64,000 bases of DNA from Callorhinus ursinus (lineage: Eukaryota > Chordata > Mammalia > Carnivora > Otariidae): contig NW_020313159.1 in the NCBI RefSeq assembly GCF_003265705.1, positions 1,036,338 through 1,100,337 of the forward strand, written 5' to 3'. How positions within the stretch are numbered: position 1 is the first letter of the stretch; every line of letters starts with the position of its first letter. This document shows, in pieces, positions 1-9,572 of the stretch. The notes under the pieces were generated by a model. The model was not told the DNA's origin, did not search any database, and saw nothing but the letters and a program-made list of their open reading frames with translations. Position numbers and translations under genes: made by a program.

Positions 1-844
1 TTCAAACCACACCTTCTAATTAATTTAGGCCCCAATTAGTCTTTATTCGGCAAATTGTTCACTTTGAAATAAGCTTCCTGTAGGGGGTTCAAACATCCAA
101 ATTACTGTCTTTCGTACACACAAAAGACTAATTCAAGGGCCAGTGTGTGATACACAGGGCGGCCATCTGCAGTTTCAGGCCCGGACGGAAAGGGGAAGCA
201 CTTCTTTATTGTTCACGATGGGCTCATTGCACGAAGTGTAGCTGAAGAAAGCCATTCAAATGCAACAAGTTTAATTAGCAGAAACACATTTGCCCAGTGC
301 CAGGCTGACTCAGTAATTACTGGTCTGATATTACATATGTGCTTCAGACGGACGGTGCTGTGTGATTAGCAGAAAATCTTCTTAAGTATCGAAAGGATAT
401 CGTGAATTTCTACGAGACTCTGCAAAGCTCACAGGATCTGGGAAGACAACCTGCACAGCCGAAGTCAACCTTCTGCCGGCCATCGCCACCGCACTGGGCT
501 CCGTGGCACTCTGTCTGAGCAACTCCCTTCAATTAACACAATGGCCACCTTGGGCCAGAGTGATTCCCAACGACAGTTCTCTTGGAGGGAGGGCCTTGTC
601 CCCCGTCACCACCCAGGGAGACAGGCAATTTGCTCCACACAAACACAGACAGTAAGTGTCCCTGTGCTTTTGATTTTATTTTGTGCAAAGAACACCATGC
701 CTGTGGCTGGTGTGTTGATTGGGGCGGGGGAAAGCAGCTAAAAAACAAGGACTCTTTAGAATGCACCTAAAACTTCCAATTTCCTTTGCAAATGGAGTAT
801 CTTGAGAGTAAAATCATAATGCACGAGGACTAGAAGGAGCATGA
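1..844. other. Unique AT-rich non-coding sequence with homeodomain-type motifs
   Basis: I recognise no repeat family and no exon here. The first 400 bases hold several TAAT-core motifs: ctaattaatt at 17-26, caattagt at 33-40, ttaattagca at 271-280, cagtaattac at 311-320, and tgattagc near 362. Sequence of this kind, complex and without repeat decay, is often conserved non-coding DNA near developmental genes, but conservation cannot be judged from one sequence. Short open frames at 533-770 overlap each other on both strands and show no family signature. Confidence 0.4.
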
Positions 845-960
845 AGATGGTCTGACCCCACATTTTACAGATGAGCATCGTGACCAAGGCCATAGGAGGA
901 AGAGAAATCGGGTTCCTGACTCCCTCCTGGCTGGAGTCCTCATCAGTGAAAAGCAGCCAG
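845..960 (-). repeat. MIR SINE fragment
   Basis: The stretch 'ccccacattttacagatgag' followed by a 'gaccaaggccata' segment matches the reverse complement of the MIR core, which reads roughly 'cattttacagatgaggaaactgaggc ... gcccaaggtcaca'. MIR is an ancient tRNA-derived SINE shared by all mammals. The copy is diverged and truncated, so the boundaries are approximate. Confidence 0.6.
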
Positions 961-1304
961 ACATTTCCTACTTATTTTGGAGCATCCCAAATGAATTAAT
1001 TCCCTTCCGAAGTATAATGGCATCATTCTTTCAATTTGATTTACGCTGTACAATACAATGTCATCAATATATTTTCAGAAAAATATTTATTGGATTTTCT
1101 TGAAATCTTTCTCTTAAACATGAATTTAAAACACATATATATAATGTAATACAGAGTATTTTTTGTGTTTTTAAGATTAGTTTTAGCCACTAATTTAGTT
1201 TTGATGATTTGAAAGTCGAAACTAAACTAACCATTGATTCTCTTTGCCCCTAGACTACAACCTTGCTGATGAGGTAGGACAGACCTTTCCCCAGTACATT
1301 TTTT
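961..1304. other. Unique AT-rich spacer
   Basis: This AT-rich stretch has no feature I recognise. It ends in the T-run just before the SINE nest that begins at 1305. Confidence 0.5.
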
Positions 1305-1326
1305 TAAACTTTATTTTTTAAATAAA

Positions 1327-1494
1327 CCTTTTTTATTATTTAATTTATTTATGTGAGAGAGAGTGTGTGTGAGTGCGGGAAAGGGCAGAGAGAGAGGGAG
1401 GCTGACACAGGGCTTGATCTCACAACCCCGAGATCGTGACCTGAGCCGAAATCAAGAGTCGGATGCCCAACTGACTGAGCCACCCAGGTGCCCC
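1327..1494 (-). repeat. CAN-SINE, older subfamily (inner insertion)
   Basis: Read on the minus strand it starts 'ggggcacctgggtggctcag', carries a B-box-like tRNA region, and ends in an AT-rich tail at its left edge. The body ('ccgacttgatttcggctcag' type) is the older CAN-SINE form rather than the young arctoid one. It lies in the tail of the SINE at 1502-1707, flanked by an aaataaa direct repeat. Confidence 0.85.
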
Positions 1495-1501
1495 AAATAA
1501 A

Positions 1502-1707
1502 GTTTATTTTTATCATTTTTTAATTTTGATTCTATCTATTTGACACAGAGACACAGCGAGAGCAGGAACACAAGCAGGGGGAGTGGGAGAGGGAGAAGCA
1601 GACTCCCCACTGAGCAGGGAGCCCGATGTGGGGCTCGATCCCAGGACCCCGGGACCACGACCTGAGCCAAAGGCAGACGCTTAACGACTAAGCCACCCAC
1701 ACACCCC
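1502..1707 (-). repeat. CAN-SINE (outer insertion)
   Basis: This is a minus-strand tRNA-Lys-derived carnivore SINE. It contains 'cacagcgagagcaggaacac', 'aagcagggggagtgggagag' and 'gggctcgatcccaggacccc', and its head at 1690-1707 is eroded ('gccacccacacacccc'). Its tail on the left is split off by the inner SINE. The 18-base target-site duplication spans the pair. Confidence 0.9.
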
Positions 1708-1708
1708 T

Positions 1709-2105
1709 AAACTTTATTTTTTAAAGCAGTCTTAGATTCACAGCAAAACTGAAGGGAAGGTACAGAGATTTCCCGGATACCTCCTGCCCTCACATATGCA
1801 TACACATTCCCATAATCAACAGCCCCTGCCAGAGTGGTAATTTGCCCAAGTGACGAGCCTACGTTGATACATCATTATCACCCGAAGTCCATAGTTTGTA
1901 TCAGGGCCATTCTTGGTGGGGACATTCTATGGCTTTGGACAAATGCACAATGGCATGTATTCACTATTTTGGCATCACACGGAGTACTTTCACTGCCCTG
2001 AAAATCCTCTGTGCTTCACCGGTTCATCGCTCTGCCCCTCCCAGCCCTGGCAACCACTGGCCATTTGACTGTCTCCACAGCTGTGTCTTTACAGCTCCAG
2101 AGTGT
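1709..2105 (-). repeat. L1M 3'-UTR fragment, antisense
   Basis: The segment 'actttattttttaaagcag' then 'ttagattcacagcaaaactg' is the reverse complement of the mammalian L1 3' end. It continues with 'catcattatcacccgaagtc' and 'acattctatggctttggac', in the order expected for an L1M-type 3' UTR. It is 3'-end only, with no ORF2 attached, and abuts a Tigger-like terminus at 2108. Confidence 0.8.
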
Positions 2106-2107
2106 CA

Positions 2108-2190
2108 CAGTTGACCCTTGAACAACATTGGTTTAAACTATGTAGGTCCACATTTAGACAGATAATTTTTTTTAGAAATACAGTACTTGT
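2108..2190 (+). mobile_element. Tigger/MER8-like DNA transposon terminus
   Basis: It begins 'cagttgacccttgaacaac' and runs through 'gtaggtccacatttagacag' to 'aaatacagtac'. The complement of the Tigger-type element ending at 53577 gives nearly the same terminal sequence ('cagttgaccattgaacaac' ... 'gggtccactta'), so the window itself supports the call. Only one end is present, and the sequence then runs into the minisatellite. The family name (MER8/Tigger2-like) is from memory of the consensus and is less certain than the class. Confidence 0.7.
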
Positions 2191-2690
2191 GTGTGCATGT
2201 GTATCTACGTGTGTATCTACAGTGCACACATGCATTGTTTTCATGAATGTGTGCTTCTGTGTCTGCGTGTCTGCATGTGTCTGCGTGTCTGCATGTCTAC
2301 ATGTCTGGCTGTCTGTGTGTGTCTGTGTGTGCACGTCTGCATGTGTCTGCATGTGTCTGCGTGTGTCTGCGTATCTGCGTGTGTCTGTGTGTCTGCGTGT
2401 GTTTGCGTGTGTCTGCGTATCTGCGTGTCTGCGTGTCTGCGTGTGTCTGCGTGTCTGCATGTCTGCATGTCTGGCTGTCTGTGTTTGTCTGTGTGTGTCT
2501 GCGCGTCTGCATGTGTCTGCGTGTGTCTGTGTGTGTCTGCGTATCTGCGTGTGTCTGTGTGTCTGCGTGTGTTTGCGTGTGTCTGCGCATCTGCGCGTCT
2601 GCATGTGTCTGCGTGTGTCTGCGTGTCTGCATGTGTACGTGTGCCTCTACATGTGTCCTGCACGGTTATGCATTTGTTTTCATGTGTTTT
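2184..2690. repeat. TGTCTG/TGTGTCTGCG minisatellite with higher-order units
   Basis: The region is a degenerate array of tgtctg, tgcgtg and tgcatg words. Longer units recur: 'ctggctgtctgtgt' starts at 2305 and 2471 (166 bases apart), and 'gtatctgcgtgtgtctgtgt' starts at 2371 and 2541 (170 apart), so there are two higher-order copies of about 168 bases. The alternating purine-pyrimidine composition creates long spurious open frames in several frames and on both strands, which I do not annotate as genes. Confidence 0.9.
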
Positions 2691-5400
2691 GTGCTCTGCA
2701 CGTGACATGTATGTGTGTACATGCACACACAGCCTCGACTGTTTGTTAAACTGCCAAACTCAGTGTGAGAACCCAAGGGTACTGCTATTCCAACATCATA
2801 AGTTCATCTAGGAAATAGATGTTGTTAATACCTCCTTAACAGAAACCTGATTTCCATATTTATTACTCAATAAACAATTCACTAGCTTTCTCTGTGTCCT
2901 CTGGAGGACTGTGTGCACACTCTCATCAACACACTTAGCATTATCTCCAGCCCCATATCTGCTGTGCATTTGCGAGTCCATCCCTGCCCAGTGTTCTGCC
3001 TTGCACCCCAACCTTGGCAAATGCACAGCTCTGCTCTAACGTCACCTGCTGGACAGATGGAATACTGTGGGACATGCTTCTGGGGCAGAAGTGGACATGC
3101 AAACTATTCACGCACGATTGTGATACAGAATACAGAGGAACATGCTACAGGGCAGCATGAAGAAGGGGCACTGACCTCATGCAACATACAAAGGCCCCAG
3201 GAAAGTGGCATCAGGTTGGGCTCCAGCATTTACAGAATGGGGTTGCCTACATGGGGCTGGCAAGGACATCTAGGTAGGGGGGGCAGGCTCTGTGGAGGGC
3301 AGGAAGCCCCCGATCCCTAGAGCTCTGGGACCTAGGGACTGAGCTCCAAGATGTGATGAAGCAAGTCAGACAAAGCCTGAGGGTGTGGGGGCCTTCCTCC
3401 CAGGAGCTGCTAGGACCTTACAGGCTGGTTTTCCATTCTGCCAGGAGCCACGGGGTGAAGGGAGCTGCCTGTCCACAGGAGGGTGGTTCAGCGAGGCTGG
3501 CCACCATGGAAACAAGAGAACCGGATAGATCTGCAGCCTTTTCAGAGGGGAACCCGTGGGATGCCAATGCTGCTCAGCTGCAGGGGAGCCCCTTCCATGT
3601 GTCTGTGGCACAGAAAGGTTCTAGGGTTCGAGCAAATATTCTGAGAGATGGCCCAGAGAACATGTGTTTTTCCAAAGCAGTAACAAAGCTGTCTTGCTGC
3701 CAGCTGGGAGAGGTGGGGAAACAGACGCCCCAGCGGCGCCCAGGGGTGAGACTGCACCCTTCCTTGGGGAGGTCACCTCCCAGAGGTGATTTTTTTCTTT
3801 GCTGGATTTCTGGAAGAATGTGAGAAAACAGTCTGTTTATATTGTCTGTAGGTGTGTTGTAACCAGTGTTCCCTGGAGCATTACTCCCACAGGCAAAAGT
3901 CATTTTCACTCATAAACATCATTGTCCCCTAAACACTGCTGGAGGCCAGCGGCGACGCCCTCCTCCTGGACCACTTCTCCCTTGCTCTGTGGGGCAGTGC
4001 GTGTCCCCAGGCTGCACAGCATACATGTGTGCACACACTCACATGCACACACCTCTCCACATCCCTCTGACACTGACTTCTCCTCGCACCTCAGGGCACC
4101 GTGGGCTCCTGGGCGGCAAGCATCCAAGCTCCGCCTCTTAGAGCTCCCGCATCTGACACCGTCCTCTGCACCCACAGTGGGTTCAATAAATATTTGTGAC
4201 TGATTAACTGGTGTTTTTCCATTTGCCTGAAAAAAAGCTGAGATGCCCACAGAAATTTATAGCACCATTAGCTAGCATCCTAATTTGCTGGAATCTCACA
4301 CTGATTTACAAGTCTACAACTTCCAGCAAATGACCTGGCTGAAGGACCGGGGATCGCCAAGAGCAAACCCGGGGGGGCTCGTGCCGGAGCCCGCAAACGA
4401 CGGGTGTGCACCTTTGCATTTTCTCAACAAACATCGTGCCGCTTCCTCCTTCATCTTTGATTAGGCTCAGGGCACTGGTTCTCCCTCACACATGGAGGAG
4501 GTGGTCCTAGTGGACCTCTGCTCTGGGGAAGAGACTTCATGTTCAGAGACACAGGCCTTCCCTCTTAGGATGCTGTCGTTTTGGGGCCTGCTGAGTGCCA
4601 GGCCTCCCAGAGAACGACCCAAACCAGCAGGTCAGACCACCAGGCAGCCGTGGGCTTGAACAGGTTGTTTTAGGTCTCTCCAGGAGGGGACCATTTCTGT
4701 TCAGTTTCCCTCATGCAACTCGCCTCAGGCTTGCATTAAAGGACATTAAAAAAAAAAAAGCCTGTGGAGCCTGAATTGTACACCTACCGAGAAACATCCC
4801 TCACAATATCATCAGCGTCTCTCTCAAAAAGACCCATCCAGGGGAGGAATCTCCCAGACCCCAGGGCCAGAACCGACCACCTCGTCCCCTCCAGGGGCCC
4901 TCCCTGCCTGGTCATGAGGCAGCTCTCATCAGACTACTGATCTGGTTGTGCTCTGGTAGTATTTTTCTCAAGGAAGTAACCATGTTCTTTGCACCCACGA
5001 TACTTAATCCTCTCTTCTTCTTTTTCTAATATCTTCACCTGTTTTATTTTTTATACATCTTTTTTACATTTCTTCACCCCATTATTTCTTTGGGAAGAAA
5101 TAATGAGACTAGGTAATTCATAAACACAATGTGATCACCTTATTTAGATGTTCAGGGTGGGATAATTAGTTTAGAGCACATTTAGAAATTATGGCAATGT
5201 ACATACCTGTTCAATAACTTATATAAATAGTCTATTCATGTAAATAATATGTGCAAATGTATTATCTTGGTTCCCTGGAAACCTTAAGAACAATGTTCTT
5301 GATTTTGGAGTAAGAAGTGGATAGGCAGAAAAGGTGTTGCAATCATAAAGTCTTTGCAAATGAGGGTGTACCAGAGGTGGTTTTCAAGTAATTATGGGGC
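2691..5400. other. Unique non-coding sequence
   Basis: I find no repeat or exon I can name. Minor items are a short CA-rich run near 4024-4052, a CpG-dense patch at about 4345-4445 (roughly ten CpGs in 100 bases), an A-run at 4748-4760, and an AT-rich segment at 5020-5300. The 156-residue frame at 3353-3823 and its neighbours overlap frames on the other strand and show no recognisable domain. Confidence 0.5.
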
Positions 5401-5545
5401 AGGGGGCCCTGGCGGTTCAGTCGGTTAAGCTTCCAACTCTTGATCTCAGCTCAGGTCTTGAACTCAGGACTGTGAGCTCAAGCCCCATGTTGGGCTCCAC
5501 GCTGCGTGTGGAGCCTCTTTAAAAAAAAAATTTATTACTATTACT
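5401..5545 (+). repeat. CAN-SINE, older subfamily
   Basis: The element reads 'agggggccctggcggttcag', 'tcggttaagcttccaactct', 'tgatctcagctcaggtcttg', and ends 'cgtgtggagcctctttaaaa'. This is the older CAN-SINE type ('caactcttgatctcagctcagg'), with a diverged head and a short tail. No clear target-site duplication is visible. Confidence 0.85.
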
Positions 5546-6274
5546 ATTTTTATTGGGCAGGAGAGAAACATAAACTAAATCACCCACATGCAGAATTCCT
5601 TGCAGGGGTAAAAACAAGAGCTTCAGGAAGTCTAGTGCAGGGACTAGCCCTGCTTCTTTCCATAATCACAGAAACAATGGCCTGTGACAGGCATTCAGCT
5701 TCTCTCAAAATACTGCACACGGTAAACACCCGATGCACTCATTCACCTTGTGAAGTGGTGAGCCAACCCTGCAGACAAAAGAAACAGGATTTTGCCTAAA
5801 ACAGCCCCGGGGGCTCGCCTGGGAAACAGGAAGCAAGAACAGGTCTGACCGCAGGACCTCCTGGGGCGTTCCAAGGGTTTAACTCAGTGCTCAGAAACGG
5901 CACACAGGCCGAGAGGTGTGTTCGGGGATCCCAGGCCCCGCGCTTGACCCCACGGCCGCACCTGCTGCATCTGAGCACCCATAAGCCGCCATCTAGGGAG
6001 CATATACATTTTATAAAACTGGTTCGTCACTCGCCCCCACCCTGCATCGAACTTGGCCCCTCGGCGCCCAGGGAGGATGAAGCAGCCACAGTGACCCCTC
6101 GTGGCCGCCTCTCCGCATCACTGGATCCTCATCAGTGACATGGCAGGGGCGCTCCCGGGAAGGCCGGACAGGCCAGACCCGGAATCGACCCAGCCGGTGG
6201 CCCCACGAGCTGGCTGGGCCCTAGTTGAGAGACGGTGATGGTGTTGTTCCCCAGGGAGGCAGGGGAAGTAAGGG
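5546..6274. other. Unique sequence containing a CpG-island-like stretch
   Basis: No repeat family is recognised. By hand count about 24 CpG dinucleotides fall between 5890 and 6235, in sequence of roughly 60% GC. That gives an observed/expected ratio near 0.8, which is high for bulk mammalian DNA. No TATA box, initiator or coding exon is evident next to it. Confidence 0.5.
5890..6235. promoter_or_regulatory. CpG-island-like segment
   Basis: Twenty-four CpGs in about 345 bases at roughly 60% GC exceed the classic CpG-island thresholds (over 200 bases, over 50% GC, ratio over 0.6). Such segments are commonly promoters or enhancers that stay unmethylated in the germ line. The function here is inference; no open frame next to it resembles a known first exon, and it is not part of a CpG-rich repeat that I recognise. 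Confidence 0.4.
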
Positions 6275-6372
6275 ACATGCACACTTGCATGTGTACACAC
6301 AAGCTCATACACGTGTGTACACACCCACACAAGCTCGCACGCTTACACACGCATACACCCATCCATGCACGT
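6275..6372. repeat. Degenerate CA/TG-rich simple repeat
   Basis: This is an interrupted run of 'gtgtacacac', 'cacacaagctc' and 'cacacgcatacac' words. It is imperfect throughout, so it is an old and decayed microsatellite. It lies directly after the CpG-dense segment. Confidence 0.75.
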
Positions 6373-6954
6373 TCTTGCAGGGTTCACAACCGGCCAAGGG
6401 ATCCCCCTCATCTGCAGACAGATGCCTGCACCCACCTTGCAGGCCAGCCCAAAGACGCTGTCACCCAGGTCCTGCTGTTCCCGGCTACACCACCCTTTCC
6501 TGCCTTCTGGGCTCCCCACTGAGGTCCCTTAGGACCCAGTCTCTTTCCCCTTGCAGGTGGAAGTGGCCCTCCCCACCCCACTGTGCTGCCCAGGGCACCC
6601 ACAAGGCCTCTCACACAACGGCCACCGAGGAAGGACCTGCTCCATCAGATGCCAGGGGCACTCCATGCAGAGCGTGACTGGGGACCAACAGAGGTATCAG
6701 CTGTCCAGCAGCCGCGTGTTAGCCTCAGTCCTCGAGCTCGGGAGCTGGTGATGTTCGGCCACGCCTTGTGTGACTACTGGGGATCGACTTCTCCCATCAC
6801 CCAAGGAGCATGACAAGATCTGGGAAGGTCAACGGCGGGTCATAAGCCCCAGGCCGGCAGGCCGGCGGGGGAGTGGGTGTCAGGGTGAGGCTCTGCAGGG
6901 AAAACAGTGAAGATGGCACAGCAAGAGTAAACCCAGTCCCATCCCTGCTCACTG
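6373..6954. other. Unique non-coding sequence
   Basis: The sequence is moderately GC-rich and I recognise neither repeat nor exon in it. Frames at 6225-6677 and 6583-6813 overlap one another and carry no family signature. Confidence 0.5.
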
Positions 6955-7130
6955 AGAGCTAATGTTCCAAGCACTTTTCTAAGTCTTTTCCGTGCGATGA
7001 CTCTAAATCCCTGTCACAGTCACACTCCCACGAAGCTGTTACACAGGAGTGCCACCATCCCATTTCACACCACCTGGAAACCGAGGCAGAGACGTTCAGG
7101 ACCTTGCCCAAGGTCTCAACCCAGTATCTT
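6955..7130 (-). repeat. MIR SINE
   Basis: It follows the reversed MIR order: 'ttccaagcacttttctaagt', then 'catcccatttcacaccacct', 'ggaaaccgaggcagagacg' and 'aggaccttgcccaaggtct'. These correspond to the MIR 3' region, central core and tRNA-related part read on the minus strand. It is diverged but nearly full length. Confidence 0.75.
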
Positions 7131-7384
7131 GCATCGGTGATGCATGGGAGTCCTGCCCAGGATCTTCCAGAATGGCCCACTTCACCTTCTGGCCACCATC
7201 ACCCTGAGCATTAGCTTTCCTTCCCGAACACGTGTCCCAATCTCTGACGCCGCAAATGTGGTCATTGTAGTTACACTGCAGGGATGGAATGTCTAGTTCT
7301 GAAAGCAATTAACAAAATCCGCTGGTCTCATGTTTGTCAGCTCTCAAAGGAAGAGCTAACATGTTTACATACAGTTATGATGCA

Positions 7385-7545
7385 CCAGCAACATTCGGAC
7401 ACACTCAACTCAGTTAACCCTGGGACAATTCTCAGCGGTCTGAACTGTCATGGTGGGAAAACCAGGGCCCAGAGAGGTTGAGTGACCTGCTGCAGGTCAC
7501 ACAGTAAGCGGCAGGCTGGCCTCAAGTCTGCACACTCGTTACGAC
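7385..7545 (-). repeat. MIR SINE
   Basis: The run 'gggcccagagaggttgagtg', 'acctgctgcaggtcacacag' and 'taagcggcaggctggcctca' matches the reversed MIR core and tRNA-derived part. The left part is more diverged. It is a second MIR in the same orientation about 250 bases after the first. Confidence 0.75.
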
Positions 7546-8296
7546 TCACGTGACATCTCTCTTGTGCAGTTGTGACAGCCAGCACCTGGCCAGGGCGGGG
7601 GAAGCAAGACCAGATACCTTCATCGTTTTGATCGCCTAAGCCCACATCAGAAAAAAATAAACCACTGACAGTTAGAGGACCAGCACATGGCTGTTTTTAG
7701 CCAACTGATACCAGCAACAGTTTTGAGTGGACTTTTCCTGCACCATGACAAGCCACCCATGGCCAGAGGGTCCTGGGCCCTTCCCAAGGTCGTCCTCACG
7801 CCTGCACTGGCCATGGGGATGGTGCCACATGGCTCCCAGAGCTCCTCCTGGCAGGCTGGAGCCACATGCACTACGGGGACGGGTGTGAGCAGGAGGTGCT
7901 GACTTCCAATGGCAGCTGTGAGCTACCCTGATTAAACAGTGGTCCACGGACCACCTGGGGGCCTGCCCCTCCAGAGGCTCAGGCCGGGCCTGCTTGCTCA
8001 GACGCCTGGGCCAACCCATACACAGCCTGGACATTCCTAGCTCTGCCCCAGGCTGAGAATATGAGACAAGGAACAGAACATTCTTCACTGCTCAGCTGCC
8101 TTCATGTTCCCAGTGAAATCAAGTCAGAGGCGAAGCACCTGACACCTACCATGCACCACAAATGCCCCCACAAGTTCCTGCAAGAACCAAGAGCTTCCGC
8201 GTGTACACACAACGAGGGACCCCAGAGTTCAGGAAACTCACAATCTACGTCAAGTATCCAGACAAGTCTGATCTTTCTTTAAAAGGCAAACAACTA
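7546..8296. other. Unique non-coding sequence
   Basis: No repeat or exon is recognised. The 138-residue minus-strand frame at 7672-8088 has no domain or motif I know, and it competes with frames on the other strand. Confidence 0.5.
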
Positions 8297-8485
8297 GGGG
8301 CGCCTGGGTGGCTCAGGCAGTTGAGCGTTTGACTCTTGGTTCCAGCTCAGGCTCTGATCTCAGGGGTCATGGGCTCTGTGCTCAGCAGGGAGTCTGCTTG
8401 ACCCTCTGCCTCTGCCCCTCCCCCCACTCATACTCGTGCATGCTCTTTCTCTCCAAAATAAATGAATGAATCTTAAAAAAAATGA
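8297..8485 (+). repeat. CAN-SINE
   Basis: It starts 'ggggcgcctgggtggctcag', continues 'ggttccagctcaggctctga' and ends with an aaataaatgaatgaatc tail. A diverged direct repeat ('aaaaggcaaacaacta' before, 'aaaagcaaatgatta' after) may be its target-site duplication. The copy is older than the young arctoid type, as shown by 'gtttgactcttggttccag'. Confidence 0.9.
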
Positions 8486-8518
8486 AAATAAAAGCAAATG
8501 ATTAAAAACAAGTCTCTT

Positions 8519-9563
8519 CATGAACAGACATTTTTCCAAAGACGACAATGCAAATGGACAACGGACACATGAAAAAGTGCTCCACATCACTCGGCATCAG
8601 GGAAATCCAAATCAAAACCTCAATGAGATACCACCTCACACCCGTCAGAATGGCTAAAATTAACAAGTCAGGAAACGACAGATGTTGGCGGGGATGTGGA
8701 GAAAGGGGAACCCTCCTACACTGTTGGTGGGAATGCAAGCTGGTGCAACCACTCTGGAAAACAGTATGGAGGTTCCTCAAACAGTTGAAAATAGAGCTAC
8801 CGTTCGATCCAGCAATTGCACTACTGGGTATTTACCCCAAAGACACAAATGTAGGGATCTGAAGGGGTACGTGCACCCCAATGTTTATAGCAGCAATGTC
8901 CACAATAGCCAAACTGTGGAAAGAGCCCAGATGTCCATCGACAGATGAATGGATAAAGAAGAGGTGGTATATATACACAATGGAATATTACACAGCCATC
9001 AAAAGGAATGAGATCTTGCCATTTGCAACGATGTGGATGGAACTGGAGGGTGTTATGCTGAGTGAAATAAGTCAATCAGAGAAAGACATGTATCCTATGA
9101 CCTCACTGATATGAGGAATTCTTAATCTCAGGAAACAAACTGAGGGTTGCTGGAGTGGTGGGGGGTGGGAGGGATGGGGTGGCTGGGTGATAGACATTGG
9201 GGAGGGTATGTGCTATGGTGAGCGCTGTGAATTGTGCGAGACTGTTGAATCACAGATCTGTACTTCTGAAACAAATAATGAAATATATGTTAAGGGAAAA
9301 AAAGAAGAAGATAGCAGGAGGGGAAGAATGAAGGGGAGTAAGTCGGAGGGGGAGACGAACCATGAGAGACGATGGACTCTGAGAAACAAACTGAGGGTTC
9401 TAGAGGGGAGGGGGTGGGGGGATGGGTTAGCCTGGTGATGGGTATTAAAGAGGGCACGTTCTGCATGGAGCACTGGGTGTTATGCACAAACAATGAATCA
9501 TGGAACACTACACCAAAACTAATGATGTAATGTATGGTGATTAACATAACATAATAAAAAAAA
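8519..9563 (+). mobile_element. Carnivore LINE-1, 5'-truncated 3' end
   Basis: This is the last part of ORF2 followed by a 3' UTR and an A-tail. It is bounded by the direct repeat aagtctctt (8510-8518 and 9564-9572), a target-site duplication. The 3' UTR has two related modules, each starting 'aaacaaactgagggtt' (about 9134 and 9385). It is inserted into the older L1M fragment that resumes at 9573 with 'gtgcactgttggtgggaatg'. It is about 1.05 kb and has lost its 5' part. Confidence 0.93.
8548..9114 (+). pseudogene. L1 ORF2 protein C-terminal remnant
   Basis: Two open frames in the same register (8548-8862 and 8881-9114) carry the C-terminal region of L1 ORF2p. It includes the cysteine-rich segment around '[18 protein letters not shown]' and the 'TDEWIKKRWYIYTMEYY' stretch near the end. 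An in-frame TGA at 8860-8862 separates the two. The same TGA occurs at the matching place (41843-41845) in the other young L1 here. ORF2p carries the endonuclease and reverse transcriptase used for retrotransposition; both of those domains are missing here because of 5' truncation. Confidence 0.88.
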
Positions 9564-9572
9564 AAGTCTCTT

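Larger units (their letters stand above)
1305..1725 (-). repeat. Nested CAN-SINE insertion with its target-site duplication
   Basis: The outer duplication is taaactttattttttaaa, 18 bases identical at 1305-1322 and 1708-1725. It encloses a minus-strand CAN-SINE (about 1502-1707), and a second minus-strand SINE (about 1327-1494) sits inside the tail of the first. The inner element has its own short duplication, aaataaa, at 1320-1326 and 1495-1501. The duplicated target is the 3' terminus of an antisense L1M that continues to the right, so three retroelements are stacked. Confidence 0.85.

Noticed and set aside
2089..2811. Long open frames of 110-215 codons on both strands
   Set aside because: They lie wholly or mostly in the TGTCTG minisatellite. 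The translations are Cys/Val/Ser- or Thr/His/Arg-rich low-complexity products of a repeat with no stop-forming words.
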